A stretch of DNA of 64,000 nt from Selaginella moellendorffii (taxonomy: Eukaryota > Streptophyta > Lycopodiopsida > Selaginellales > Selaginellaceae), in NCBI RefSeq assembly GCF_000143415.4, contig NW_003314363.1, positions 1-64,000 of the forward strand, written 5' to 3'. A program made the position numbers and the translations under genes. Under the pieces are notes generated by a model, which saw only the letters and a program-made list of their open reading frames with translations, was not told the DNA's origin and did not search any database. Positions 22,872 through 37,262 of this stretch are shown one piece after another (the first letter of the stretch is position 1; each line of letters begins with the position of its first letter).

Positions 22872-23246
22872 TCCCATCTCCTGTGGTGTGTGTCTGTGTG
22901 GGTGGTGTGTGCGTGTGTGTGTTTGTATTTTTGGTACCTAAAGTCTATAGAAAGTGTGACAATGATACGAGGAATGTTGACCTGGCCGCAGGAATAGGAT
23001 GTTGCCGTCCCTGACTGCAGCCCAACAAGCCAAATCCGCGAGAATGTTGGCATGATGGTGGCGCTAACAGAGGCGGGATCCTTGTTTGTTGCCGTGCAGT
23101 GGAATGGACGGATGGGGCAAGGACGTGACAAGCCCCTCTTTGTTGTTTCTTGTGTCGCGCCCAGCAAGCAAAACAATGCGAGGAGCGACTTCCTAAGCTC
23201 CCGACCTCGCTTGTTCCGTGCCTCACGCTTTGGGCAGGGCTGAATC
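22872..23246. other. Intergenic between MYB and CESA-like genes
   Basis: A GT-rich tract (22,884-22,923) follows the MYB stop and probably lies in its 3' UTR. The rest is presumed promoter and leader of the CESA-like gene. I see no clear TATA box or further gene. Confidence 0.5.
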
Positions 23247-26200
23247 ATGGCGACGCAACCTCGCAATGAGGCGCTGGAGCAGCGAATTGCGGCGGAGGTA
23301 ATCGCTCGCTTAGAAAATCCACGGCATGTAACAATCTCTCTTTCCGTGACGAATCCAATTCAGGGAAGCGAGCAAGCATATCATGCCATTGTCGTCCCAG
23401 CGTCAGATACGGGTGGTGCTGCTACCGGTAGAAGCCGTGTCCATCCACTTGCTTACATGGAAGGTAATGGCCGTTTCCTAGCCGCTGTGCGTCAAGGAGA
23501 CATGCGTGTCTATGTGGTGACAGAGGCACAGGCATCATATGGTTATGGTACCGTATCTTGGAAGAAGAGGTTGGAAGGCTGGAGGCTACGAAAAGAAAGA
23601 TATGAGATGATGACGGCTGAACCTTCTCATGCCAAAGCTGATGATGCCAGCGCCGAGAGCTTCTACTCACCAGACTTACCAGTGTATGCTTTACACTCCA
23701 ATTCTGTGGCTATCAGCAGCATTTGTTGCTACTTGCAGAATGGACCAGGCAAGGCAACCACTGTCGAGGAAGGTTCCTATTGCTTCGAGTTTGGTCAACC
23801 CTTACAGGATGGTCATTGTCATTCGGCTCGTAGCTCTGGCTTTCTACTTCCGCTTCCGCATTCTAAATCCAGTTGGCAATGCATATGGCTTGTGGCTGAC
23901 ATCAGTTGTGTGCGAGATTTGGTTCGCTCTCTCTTGGATAGCTCATCAACTTCCTAAATGGTTCCCAGTTGTAAGGGAGACATACCTTGACCGCCTTGCC
24001 CTCAGGTATGTGAGACGATATCAGAGGTTTTGCTACGACTGATTGATGATTAAAAGGTATGAGAAACAAGGGCAGGTGTGCGGCCTGCCCGCTATAGATG
24101 TCTTGGTTGCGACGGAGGACCCGTTTAAGGACCCTCTTCTGGCCACAGCCAACGCCGTCCTTTCCGTCCTCTCTGTTGATTACCCCGTCGAAAAGCTCTC
24201 GTGCTATGTCTCGGACGACAGCGCTGCCATGCTTACGTTTGAAGGCCTTTGCGAGACATCGGAATTTGCGAGAAAATGGGTGCCTTTCTGCAGGAGCTTT
24301 AACGTCGAGCCTCGTGCCCCCCAAGTCTATTTTGCCCAGAAGATTGACTATGCCGACACCAAGTTTCAATCGTCTTTCGTCAAGGAGAGGCGGGCAATGA
24401 AGGCATGCATGCTTTTTTTTTTTCATCTTTTGTTCTGGCTGAGTAATATTTCAGAGAGAGTACGAAGAGTTCAAAGTGAGAATCAATGCGTTGGTGGAGA
24501 AGGCTGCCAAAGTTCCTGAAGAAGGCTGGAGCATGCAAGATGGAACCCCATGGCCAGGAACCAACAGCCGAGACCATCCAGGCATGATACAGGTAATTAT
24601 TATTGGAAAGAGCAGTTGTCTAGTTAAACCTGTTCGCAAATGCACAGGTGTTTCTTGGTCACAGCGGGGGACACGACAGCGACGGCAATGAGCTACCACG
24701 TCTTGTGTACGTCTCCCGAGAGAGACGCCCCGGATTCAAGCATCACAACAAGGCGGGAGCAATGAATGCTTTGGTGAAACCAATGTTTAAACTGTTTAGA
24801 TCACTCACTGATCACGCCTTGCTCCGTAAACAGGTGCGTGTGTCCGCCGTCTTGACAAACGCCCCGTATGTTGTGGACGTCAACTGCGCTGATTATGTCA
24901 ACAACAGCCGCGCACTGCGTGAGGCAATGTGTCTTATGATGGACACAATGGTTGGGAAAAAGGCGTGCTTTGTGCAGTTTCCGCAGAGATTCGGCAGCCA
25001 TGACAATGAGCATGCTGTCTTCTTTGACGTGAGTTGGCGACCAGTTTCTCTTGTCTGGATTTCTGAGTTGCGCACGACTGTGTGGCAGATAAATCTCAAA
25101 GGCTTGGATGGTATCCAGGGTCCCATGTATGTCGGGAGGGGATGCGTTTTCCGGCGACAGGCACTGTACGGCGTGTGTGCACCTGTGAGCGGCAAAGCGC
25201 GGCAGCGCTTGCATTGCCGGGTGGGGGACGAAGAAGGTGCGTGCCATTTTGCAAGTTTTTAGCACCTTATACAAACATTTGGACGCAGGTGACGAAAAAA
25301 GGCTGGAGAAGCGTTACGGGCAGTCACCGGTGTTTGTGGCGTCAACGAGGCAAGAAGCAGTTCCTAGTAGCCCCAACGATGACGGTAGCCTGTCCAACGA
25401 TGACGGTAGCCTATCGACGTCGGCTCTTCTGAAAGAGGCAATTCACGTGATCAGCTGCGGCTACGAGGACAAGACCGAGTGGGGGAAAGAGGTAAAGAGA
25501 GATGAAAATTGCTGGGAAAAGGCCTGACGCTTGCTTGGTCACAGGTTGGTTGGATTTACGGGGGAGGCGATTGTGTGGCCGGCATGTTGATGCATGCCAG
25601 GGGCTGGCGCTCCACATACTGCATGCCTCAGCGACCAGCATTCAAGAGTTGTGGGCTGCTGGACGTGGCAGGGAAATTGGAACAATTGCTGGTGCAATCT
25701 ATGGCCAGCATGGAGCTTGTGTTGAGCAAGCACTGTCCACTGTGGTATGGCTATGGTGGTCGCCTCAAGCTGCTTCAGCGGCTGGCCTACCTCAGCAGCG
25801 CTTTCCATCCTCTCAACTCCATTCCACTCGTCGTCTATAGCACACTGCCTGCCGTGTGCCTCTTGACTGGCAAGTTCATCCTTCCCGAGGTACGTGTGTC
25901 ACGTTTGTGCCATTGTTTCATCCAACGCTCGCATGCAGTTGGGAAGGTCAGCCAGCCTGTTGCTCATGACAGTGCTCTTGTGCATTGGTGCAAGTGCCAT
26001 CCTAGAGATGCGGTGGAGTGGAGTGAGCGCGGAGGAATGGTGGCAAGATGAGCAGTTGTGGGTGATTGGAGGCGTCTCGTCGCACTTGGTTGCATTGTTC
26101 CAAGGCCTCGTCAAGGTTTTGGGTGGTGGTGACAGTTTCAGCTTTGAAGCCCCTCCCTGCGTTTGTATCTCAACCGGAACCGGATGGAGCAGCCTTCTCG

Positions 26201-26505
26201 TCCCTCCCTTGACAATTCTGGTGATCAATATGGTAGGGGTGGCAGCTGGGCTGTCAGATACACTCAATAACGGCTACGAGTCATGGGGGCCACTGCTTGG
26301 CAAACTTCTGTTTGCCTTTTGGGTGATCTCGCACCTCTACCCATTCCTTAAGGCTATCATGGCTAGGCACAACCGCACACCCACAATCGTCATCGTATGG
26401 TCCATTCTGTTAGCATCCATCTTCTCGCTTCTCTGGGTGCGAATTAACCCTTTCATTCCCAAGCTGGTTGGTCCCAGCTTGGAGGAGTGCGGCATTAACT
26501 GCTGA
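23247..26505 (+). CDS. Cellulose synthase (CESA) family protein lacking catalytic motifs
   Basis: Ten exons join in phase to 923 residues: 23,247-23,683; 23,739-24,005; 24,057-24,402; 24,455-24,592; 24,648-24,773; 24,834-25,028; 25,089-25,236; 25,289-25,491; 25,545-25,889; 25,939-26,505. Most of the protein is plainly [15 protein letters not shown], a first helix pair with [22 protein letters not shown] (first Asp pair), [51 protein letters not shown] and the last helices ending EECGINC. However, the DCD motif reads NCA, the VTED segment is deleted ([14 protein letters not shown]), and QxxRW reads QLLVQ. The N-terminal zinc finger is missing and the class-specific region is short. Intron 3 starts with GC. 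A working glucan synthase is unlikely. An intact frame suggests a pseudoenzyme, possibly a complex partner at the plasma membrane; a very young pseudogene is the alternative. Confidence 0.85.
25373..25414 (+). repeat. 21-nt tandem duplication in CESA-like exon 8
   Basis: Two 21-nt units at 25,373-25,393 and 25,394-25,414 differ by one base and encode a duplicated NDDGSLS. They sit where CESAs have a short variable loop before LLKEAIHV. The frame is preserved. Confidence 0.85.
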
Positions 26506-26866
26506 CGGCGCTGTTTGCATAAGGTTGGAGAAGCGTGGCTATGGTCTCTTCCTGTAGCTCCTCCTGTGAAGAAGAACAAACCAGAGGGCACCTCGAGCTG
26601 CCGGGGCGATGGATTGAACGGGCGCTCTAAGGTGCAATATTTGTGCATTTCGTACGGGTAGCAATAAGGACGATCTGTGTCCATCGTGGGGCCTCCTCAG
26701 CTTTGTCTCCCCGCCGCCGCCGCCGCCGCTTGTGTTACGGTATATCCAAGCGAGTGGTAACACCGGTAGCGTAGTAAGATTTTTGTGCGCAAGCCATGGC
26801 TTGAGACATTGGCGCAGCTTCAAGATGCCGCGGCATTGCAACCCTTTTACCCTAAAACTCCATGCA
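26506..26866. other. Intergenic between CESA-like and coiled-coil genes
   Basis: It presumably holds the 3' UTR of the CESA-like gene and the leader of the next gene. A short ccg trinucleotide run lies at about 26,711-26,730. No gene is seen. Confidence 0.5.
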
Positions 26867-28906
26867 ATGGAGGGGGGCTCGGAGGAGTCATCAGAGTTGG
26901 CGCAGCCCCTGCAGCTCGGCTTGGATGGCGATGGAGGCGAGGTGGAGGACTGTTTTGGTCCTGCAACAGAGGTGGCGTGGCAACCGAATGCGGCGCTGTG
27001 CCGAAACTTTGACAAGGTACGTGGTGGTGCCCGAGGACTCTGCTTTGATATCCGGTGCAGTTGAAGCTCCTTTACATCCAGTCCACGCAGCTCAATTTAC
27101 GACTGCAAGTGACATGTGGAGTGCTGAGGAAAGAAAAGGTAAGGCGCTTTACCTCCTCTCATGCTCCCCGCTGTCTATAGGAAGAGATGCAGAAGAGATA
27201 CTTCGCTGCTGCGGGTTTTGGAAGCGAGAGCGACAGGTGTACAGTTGCTCATTCTGTTTAATTACCTCCATCTGTGTCGTGTGTCAAGGCGTCCAGAAGA
27301 TGCTGAAGTGCAAGCCAGTCCGTCGCCTTTGCGCACATGCACTCGCTGACGTTTATGTGTGTGCAGACGAGCGGAGGTTAACTCAACTTGAAGCATCCAA
27401 GAGAGCTCTCGAGGGGATGTAAGTCTCTTGCTCAATTGCTTCTCATCTCACTTTTTTGTGCTCCAGCAACGAGCCGGGAGGAATAGTAGGAGTCTGACCT
27501 GTATCCTATGCGCGCTGTGCTGTTAACACTAATGTCAATCATGGCAGTGTAAGCATTGCGACGGTAGAGTGTCCGTTATTTCCGGGCTGGAGCAAGCGGT
27601 GCAGCAGTTGAAGTAATATCGCCCCTCTTCTGGTGAAAGTCTCACTCGTTTTTCCAGGGACCGTTTACACACATTCGAAGTGAAACACGACAACGTCTCG
27701 CAAATGGGAAAGTAACTGTGACGCAATCACGGACCGGTTCTCACTTTGTGTGATACCAGGCAGGTGCAGGAAATGGAAGAGACCAGCGATGCGCTAGCCA
27801 GAGCTTGCCGTGAGGAGCAGAGGCAGAGGCAGATGTGTAAAGCCTTGGAAAGCGAAGTATGTGATCTTCGGGCTCTGCTTCGTGCCGTGGAGCAAACCAG
27901 TGCTGAAGCGGAACTCAGGCACCTGAACACAGTCAGTGCCCTCGTAAAGGTGGTGTACACACGTGGAGCCTGTCACCCTCTTTGACTGCCTGGAGGATGC
28001 AGGAGAAAGAGGGCCTACATGAGGAGGTTGAAAACTTCCAGCACAAATGTAATGTGCTAGATGCAAGCTTTGGCAAAGTGCAAGAGGAGCTTCTGGACGT
28101 GAGCACGAGGCTAGAGGAATCACGAGCCAAGCTGGGAGAAGCCGTCTGTAAGAATAACGACTCACAGGCCGAAGCAGCTAGCTACAGGTGGAGTTTTACT
28201 TGATTTGTTCCAATATTTCAACGTTTTAGAGCAGAGTTGAACGAGATGAACTCCAAAGAAAGCTAGATTCGGCGAGAGGAGACATGGCAGAGCTTGCGAA
28301 ATTCAGAGAACTGGATCATGTAAATACCGTGGAACAAGTGAAAGTACGTCTTGTGGCTCGGAGATGCCTTTTTAAAAAACTTACATGCAGAGAAGCTGCG
28401 AGTCGTCGTGGCGGACGCAAGAGAACTCTTCTCAACAGAGGATATCCTCTTTGCGCCGCAAGATACATCAGCTGCAAGCGGTAATCCTTGAGACAGAGTT
28501 GGTCTATTTTGCAACTCTGACATCAGGTGTTTGCAGAAAGTCAAGCAGTCACACAAGCAAATGGCGAGGCTAACTTTTGATAGGAACGAGCTCCTGATCC
28601 AGCAGCAGGAGTACGAAGCGCAACTAAGTGCATTGCGGCAGGTACCTTCTTGGCTACAAGTTCGCCTGCTGAAATGCTGCCATTGCAGCACTCCTTCCGC
28701 ATTCGAGCACCAGGCTTTCACCTCTCCTCACCCAAATCGAAACTTATCAGTGCGGAAATTAGTCAGGTTGCAGCACGTCAAGCTAGATACTTTGCCGATA
28801 CCGCGCTGTGAATAATGTCCAAGAGGGAGCAGGCCTTTTGTCTCTTACATGCAGATAGTGATTGCAGGTGGTAGCAGACAAGAATGTGTTTTCGATTGTT
28901 TCATAG
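26867..28906 (+). CDS. Coiled-coil protein of unknown function
   Basis: About ten short exons with GT-AG introns of roughly 50-60 nt. Exon 1 (26,867-27,016) begins MEGGSEESSELAQPLQLG and contains an acidic stretch. Later exons are heptad-rich: VQEMEETSDALARACREEQR, CKALESEVCDLRALLRAVEQ, LDASFGKVQEELLDVSTRLE, VERDELQRKLDSARGDMAEL and RNELLIQQQEYEAQLSALRQ. The likely last exon is VVADKNVFSIVS, with the stop at 28,904-28,906. This is a long alpha-helical coiled coil, probably a scaffold, tether or cytoskeletal protein. I do not recognise the family. Exon joins between 27,290 and 27,750 are uncertain. Confidence 0.6.
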
Positions 28907-29019
28907 AGTTGAGCTAGAGTCAAATTTTATCCATTGTTAGACTCGTGTATGCAAAGTTCCCGCCGCAAGCATTACAAAATACAGTTCTGAAAGAGAAAAG
29001 AGAAAAAGGCTGGCCTCCA

Positions 29020-31534
29020 CTATATGCTCCTATAATCAATCACTGTAACATCGTCTTCCGGCGCGTCAAGATCGTGATAGCTGCACGGCAGGGTTAGTTC
29101 AACAGAATTACGGAATGAGAAGAGAAACCTTCGCATGTGACGAGGGTCGTGCCTAACTGGAGGAACCATCTGCGGCGTCTCCAAAACACCCCGTCCCTTT
29201 CGTCCACGGTCACCACCATCAAATGAAGGATCAAATGGAGCGGGATGAAAAGGCTGCGGGCCGCCGCCGTGCTCTCTCCACATGCGCATGGTCACGTCAG
29301 GAGGAGCAGGGACAAATGGACCCAAGGGCCTGGCCACACAAGCTTGAGAAGGAGTGCACACGAAAACAAGGAAACACTCACCCCGCGCCAGGCACAGGCA
29401 TCAACACTGGAGGAGGTATTTCCGAACCAAATGCTCCCCCGTGAATGTTGGTCCCACCAAAAGGATCAAACATTGGCTGCTCCGATGACGCTGGTCCGGC
29501 CCCTTCATATGGATAATCTCCAGCCGGCGATTTATCCACGTCCTCGCCACGGCCTCGACTCCTATCCGAATTTCCCAACAGACCGGGCCTACGCCTGTGC
29601 AGCCTGCTGTCCCTCTGAAACAAATACCACCAGGTTACGGACGTCATCTAGGCGAGGCTTACCTGGTTCGCTTGCACGGAGGCCACGCCAGGAGCATTAG
29701 GATCACTGTTTGGACACGTTTGGACATTAAACTCGGCAACTCGAGCATGGACGACGTACCTCATGTAGTTTTGATAGTAGAGCTCTCTTCGGAGTTTGGC
29801 CATGGACTCGTTTACAATCTCAGGATGCTTCAGCTTGAGATGCTTGTGTACAAATTCTGGTCCATGGAAAAGCTTCGAGCACCCAGTAGCCAAGCACCCA
29901 TACTTCCATCCATACTTTTCGTCCCTTATTTTTCGTACGTAGGGTTCAAGCGCTTCTGACATAGACGCCTCCGACTTGTCCTTGCCAAGCATAGCTTCTA
30001 CGGGGTCCTGGCCCTGCAATCGTGCCTGCCATGTAGAGTCCAGCTTTTTTTCCCATTCAGCCCGTGCATTGTCATCGCCTGCCTTCTCCTCCCCTCTGAG
30101 GTGTCGAAACCCTTTCGGCAGCTCACGTAGCTCCATCATTCCGTAGTAATCCAAACCGTGGACTCTCCACAGGTACGTGAGCATTACGTCCAGCAGTTCG
30201 ATGCCTTCGAGACCCTTCACCTGGTTAGCCCCTCGAACTATAACAATAGGACCACCGGTTTCACTGCTCAAGTTCTGTTGCTCAGAAGAAAAGAGGATGT
30301 TTCCTTCTACACCCTTTTCAGTGTCCAGCTTTTTAACCAGCGCCTGCGCCTGTTCTATATCTATGGCCACCCTCTTTAAATCCGAGGAAGCGTGTTGTGC
30401 TCGTGGGATAGTATCCGCCTGACGGCCCCCCATTCTCTTGTCGTCGTCCGTTTCAACATCTGCGGTGGATCTGCTACCAGCAGCAGCAGCAGCAGCCGCC
30501 GTCCTACACCAAGCAATGTCAGATACGAACGGGAACACCTCACCCGACTCACATGTCCAAACTTCCAGCCTGCAGCTCCAAAATAAAGTCCCGTGCACTA
30601 GACTTCGCAGTTTCAATCCTCCTGCAACCACAAGCGCACACGTCAACAATAACTCTAGATTCCTGAGATCATACCGAACCTAGCCATAAGGGAGTCCAGC
30701 CGCGACGGATCGTACTTCTCCCGTAGCCTGGACCCGACGAAATTTGTGAAACGGATAACAATTGACAAGTCACGCGACTTCGTACCAGTCTTCCTCCTTG
30801 TGCTGCTCGAAATAGGCTCGCTTCTGAGTGGAGACGTATTCCGCTTTGTATTCCTCATACCTGCACAGCTAAAAGGTGAGAAGCTGCTACGGAAGCGAGG
30901 CAAAGACCTGCGCTCGGCTTCAGCGGGAAGAATGTCGTCCTCTAGCTCCACGATAAACTGCTTGTAAGACAAGAGTCCGTCCCTGCGCGCAGCGCACGAT
31001 TAGAAAAAAAGGAGCGGCAGAGTTGGGCGAGGGAGAAACCTGCGAGGGTAGGCATCACCATACATGCTTCGCCCGGACCACTCTGGAAAAACAAAAGGTG
31101 ACTGAGCATGTGGAAAGGAAAGGGGAGTATGAGAGCCCACCATTAGAACGATGGCGGCCGTAGTCACCACCATAGCCTCTACCAAGAATACCATCCCTGG
31201 AGAAATGAGGCAAGCTGAGTAGCGCAAGAGCGGAAAGAAAAGGTCAAGTGAGTTACCTTCCGCCCTCATAACCTCCCCGGTCGTCATCCCGTCGAGAGCG
31301 CTTGTGGGCGGCAGGAGACCTGCGGGAGGGCGAATGGCGTCGATCCCGGTGAGGCAAGGGAGGCGGGGACAGGCTCTTGCGGCGCTTGTTGTGCTTGTCG
31401 TGACGGCTTGCCTGCCTGCTCTCATCCTCACCTCGCCTCTTGCTGTCACCTGCGTCGTCGGCAGCTCCCCCTTTGCGCCGCTCCGCGGTGTCCCTGGGGA
31501 GTGGCTCCGGAGGCAGATCCATGACATCCGCCAT
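29020..31534 (-). CDS. SE: SERRATE (ARS2 family) RNA effector
   Basis: From the ATG at 31,534 the N-terminus MADVMDLPPEP is followed by the charged RDRRHSPSRRSPAAHKR region. The core contains SYKQFIVELEDDILPAEAER, IVRGANQVKGLEGIELLD, LWRVHGLDYYG, then the zinc-finger segment KYGCLATGCSKLFHGPEFV...HKHLKLKH and DPNAPG. The C-terminus has PPPVLMPVPGAG, LGPFVPAPP and the signature DLDAPEDDVTVIDYRSI before TAG. SERRATE works in the nucleus with DCL1 and HYL1 in microRNA processing, with the cap-binding complex, and in splicing. Several short introns interrupt it. All regions of the family are present in the expected order. It converges on the coiled-coil gene with 113 bp between stops. Confidence 0.95.
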
Positions 31535-31999
31535 GGCCAGACTACTTTAGGGTAAGAGTGCGGGAGATTAGGGCTCAATATTAAGGCTCTAAGATTTTGG
31601 TCCAACGGGATTGATACATTTGAGTTGCCGCTCGGATATGGTGGGAGAATCTTATTTCGGGATCTTCCCGCATGGATGGATGGAAGGCTGTCCACGAGTT
31701 GAGCAAGACGCCTTTCAAGCCTGTTGCTGTCTGAGCGGCTGGAAACAAGAGTCGAAGAACTTGATCTCACAGAAAGTCCATTCCAAGCGTTGCACGCCAC
31801 CTTTCTCGTCATTCATGTGATACGCGAGTGGAAGAAGGCAAGTCATTTACAGTGGAAGGTCTTCCCGTTGGAAGAGGCCATGCAACTCTCGGAGTTGACG
31901 CCCTGATACAGCGCAGATATGGACCAGGACTTTGTTGCGTCGAGATATTGTGTATTTCAAAACGCTTTCTTCTCGACGCAGCTCCACTTGGCGAGATGA
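31535..31999. other. Upstream region of SERRATE
   Basis: The 465 bp between SERRATE and the upstream LisH gene, on the same strand, should hold the SERRATE promoter and leader plus the 3' UTR of the LisH gene. No additional gene is seen. Confidence 0.5.
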
Positions 32000-32950
32000 C
32001 TATGCCAAGAAGGTCCTCAACGTAAAAGACGCATGGAGGTCCTAAGAAGCGCATGAGAGAAAGGCAGAGAATGGGATGAGGCCCTACCTTTCCACCTTGC
32101 TCCTGCTGTAGCCGCTGAGAAACGAGAGTGAACTGCTGGAGAAGTCTCTCCATGGATGTGTAACTGGGAAGCTTGCCATGGTCTGAAAGAAGGGACAACA
32201 AGAGGGTGAGGGGCGATGGCAGGGAAAGCAGCCGCTTGCCTAGGAGCGCCCGATTCAGCATGTCTGCGATGTTCTGCCTGTAGTCCACACTGAGCAGCGA
32301 GAACAAGGGCGACGTCTCTGGTTCCGAGTATGCCAGTAATGCCATGCAGTCCTGTCACCCTGGGCTCAACCCCTAACAAGAACAAACGGTTCAAGCTACC
32401 TGGAGTTTATCGACGTAGTGCTTCTCCTTCCCAAAAGGCGTTAGCTCTCGCTGTGCAAACTCCAGAGCACCTATGCTGGAGGTAGATAAACAAAATAAGG
32501 ACGAGAGAAGCGAAAGAAGAAGCTTACGCGTTTCTAGACCGCACGAGCTCTATAAAGTGGAGAGTGAGGAGATCGAAGTGCAAGTCCTTGTTGTCTAGTA
32601 AGAGGCCTGGAGCGACTCCATTGGTGAGATCAATAGCCTTGAGTGGCTCCCCTCCCATAACATGGTTATAGATTGCTGCGCGGGCACCAGCGTGAGTACG
32701 AGAGGAGCATGTGGGGCTGGGGATGCCTTACGCTTTCTCCTGTCGATGTCCATGGAGAAGTCAGCAGAGCAATTCATTTCCGTGGACGCTATGAAAGCCT
32801 CGGCTGTTTCTTTGAAGCAATTGTGGACCAGGTAGCCGAGCAGGACTTTTTTGACATCGTTGTCATCAACCTTCTGCAGCAGCGAGGAGTTAATAGCGCA
32901 GCTCGAGCCCTAGGCTAATCGAGAGGGCTTACCACGTTCTCCACATCCAT
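32000..32950 (-). CDS. LisH/CTLH/CRA (RanBPM-like) protein
   Basis: Exon 1 is tiny (MDVENV from the ATG at 32,950). Exon 2 carries the LisH motif (VKKVLLGYLVHNCFKETAEAF). The CTLH part reads KAIDLTNGVAPGLL and DLHFDLLTLHFIELVRS, and the CRA part GALEFAQRELTPFGK, CMALLAYSEPE, SPLFSLLSVDYRQNIADMLN and MERLLQQFTLVSQRLQQEQ. The frame probably ends FLA at TAG 32,000-32,002. Proteins of this build are GID8/RanBPM relatives in CTLH-type ubiquitin ligase complexes, found in cytosol and nucleus. No SPRY domain is present, so it is a RanBPM-C-terminal-like member and not full RanBPM. Introns are about 50-60 nt. Confidence 0.8.
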
Positions 32951-33058
32951 GACCGCGCCGCGCCGCGCCGCGCCTTTCCCCCCTTCCACACAACCTAAAA
33001 ATTGCTCTACTTAGGTAACAAAAATCTTTGGCATTTTTTACACACAAGGCGCTGATAT

Positions 33059-34003
33059 TCAAATCGATGGAACAACCTTTGGCCCCCTGTAGTTCCCCCT
33101 GTGAACCACAAACTCGCTCGAAGGTCTGAACTCCTGGAGGTGAACGAGATGCGCCTCGGCGCTGTCCGTGGCTTCTGCACGCAAGTAACTGCAGGGGTTG
33201 GTTGCAAGGCGTACGTGTTTTTATGGAGGAGACACCCACCTGGGGAGGTGGCGGCGGCCAGGCGGTAGTAGACGCAAGGGCGGCCGGCAGTGGTGTGGTA
33301 TGGCGGCGCAAGGACGTCCAGAACCGCGCAGGAGGTGACCGCCGTGAAGGAGTGGATGTTGCCCCCGGACGTCGGGTACAGGACGGCGGTGTCACAGGGC
33401 GCCACCAGTACATGGTCCTTGACGGGCATCGCTAATCTGGCTGGGGGGACATGACATGTAAGCTTGGAAATCGCAGATTGCCCTTACGTGTGGAGGAGGC
33501 CGTGTGGTCCGAGGGATCTACCCAGTCGTACGACTTGACGTGCATGGAGCCATAGATCAGCTTGCTCAGCACGGTCATACCCGGATGGTTGTGGAGAGGA
33601 AGGGCTGCCGACTGCGGCAGGCAAAAGATTCCCATCTGTGCTACCACCATCACGGCTTAGCTTGCTCAACCAACAGCGCGTCAACAGATCTCTCAACGAC
33701 TTACAGAGAACTTGTTGCACTCGTAGAGATGCAAGTAAGTGATTGCCGGGGCGGCCGATTCTGGTGGCTGGTCGGTGGAGCGTCCATTTCTCTGGCAATT
33801 GTCCTCTTGGAGGCCGAGATCGGAGCACTTGATGTCGTCTGGGAGCGGGGCAAGGCAGTAAAATCAAGGCGCAGCAGTGTGAGCAGCTTACCCAGAACAG
33901 CGCGTACCCGTGCAACAGCTTCGGGGGCTGGCACGCCTTGGACGCACGAGAAGGAGGCCTTGCACACCTCGTACAGCTTCTGGACGGCCGTCATGGCCGT
34001 CAT
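33059..34003 (-). CDS. PCO: Plant cysteine oxidase (thiol dioxygenase)
   Basis: The start is the ATG at 34,003 (a second, in-frame ATG follows at 33,994). The N-terminus [16 protein letters not shown] continues to [10 protein letters not shown] and [11 protein letters not shown]. The cupin core has [20 protein letters not shown], with the HxH iron ligands, then [10 protein letters not shown] and NIHSFTA with the third histidine. It ends [15 protein letters not shown], matching the family C-terminus. Plant cysteine oxidases use O2 and iron to oxidise N-terminal cysteine of ERF-VII and related proteins, sending them to the N-degron pathway, and so act as oxygen sensors in cytosol and nucleus. 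Four short introns are inferred. It is divergent from CDC48, with 320 bp between starts. Confidence 0.92.
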
Positions 34004-34263
34004 GGCGGCGACCGCGCGAGGATGCGAGTGCCCTAAGCTGCTTACTTTTCCATGAATTCCACTGCTTTGCCTACATTCCGAGAGGTAAACTCTTTACGTT
34101 TTATGTTTTAGGGCGGATCTGACAACGTGGCGGTGGTGGCGGCTCCGCCCCCCCCACCCACGCAGCCGCCAATTCTCCCTCCCCTCGCTCTCTCGGTCGT
34201 GGCGAGTTCGATACCCATTGGCACCAGATTGTTCTAGAAGCATTTCATGGAATATTCCCAGGG

Positions 34264-34270
34264 TATAAAG
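34264..34270 (+). promoter_or_regulatory. TATA box of CDC48
   Basis: TATAAAG lies 54 nt upstream of the CDC48 ATG, followed by a ctagggttt telobox-like element at 34,291-34,299 in the short leader. Confidence 0.55.
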
Positions 34271-34323
34271 GAGACTGTGCTGTATGCGTGCTAGGGTTTG
34301 GGTCATTTCAAGGGTAGGTAGCC

Positions 34324-37203
<2,880 letters not shown>

Positions 37204-37262
37204 TGGATAAATTCTCGTGAACGAAGTGATGATTTGTGAGTGGAAAACAGTCTTGAACGGTT

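Noticed and set aside
23660-23760. Apparent frameshift between exons 1 and 2 of the CESA-like gene
   Set aside because: Using the donor at 23,684 (cagt|gtatgc) in place of 23,682 restores the expected [13 protein letters not shown], so the frame is intact.
31000-31812. 270-residue minus-strand open frame covering the SERRATE start
   Set aside because: Overlaps the SERRATE N-terminal exons in another frame and the upstream spacer; the SERRATE frame has clear family identity.
34190-34232. tRNA-like T-arm (gagttcgataccc)
   Set aside because: The putative stem bases do not pair and no acceptor or anticodon arm can be formed.
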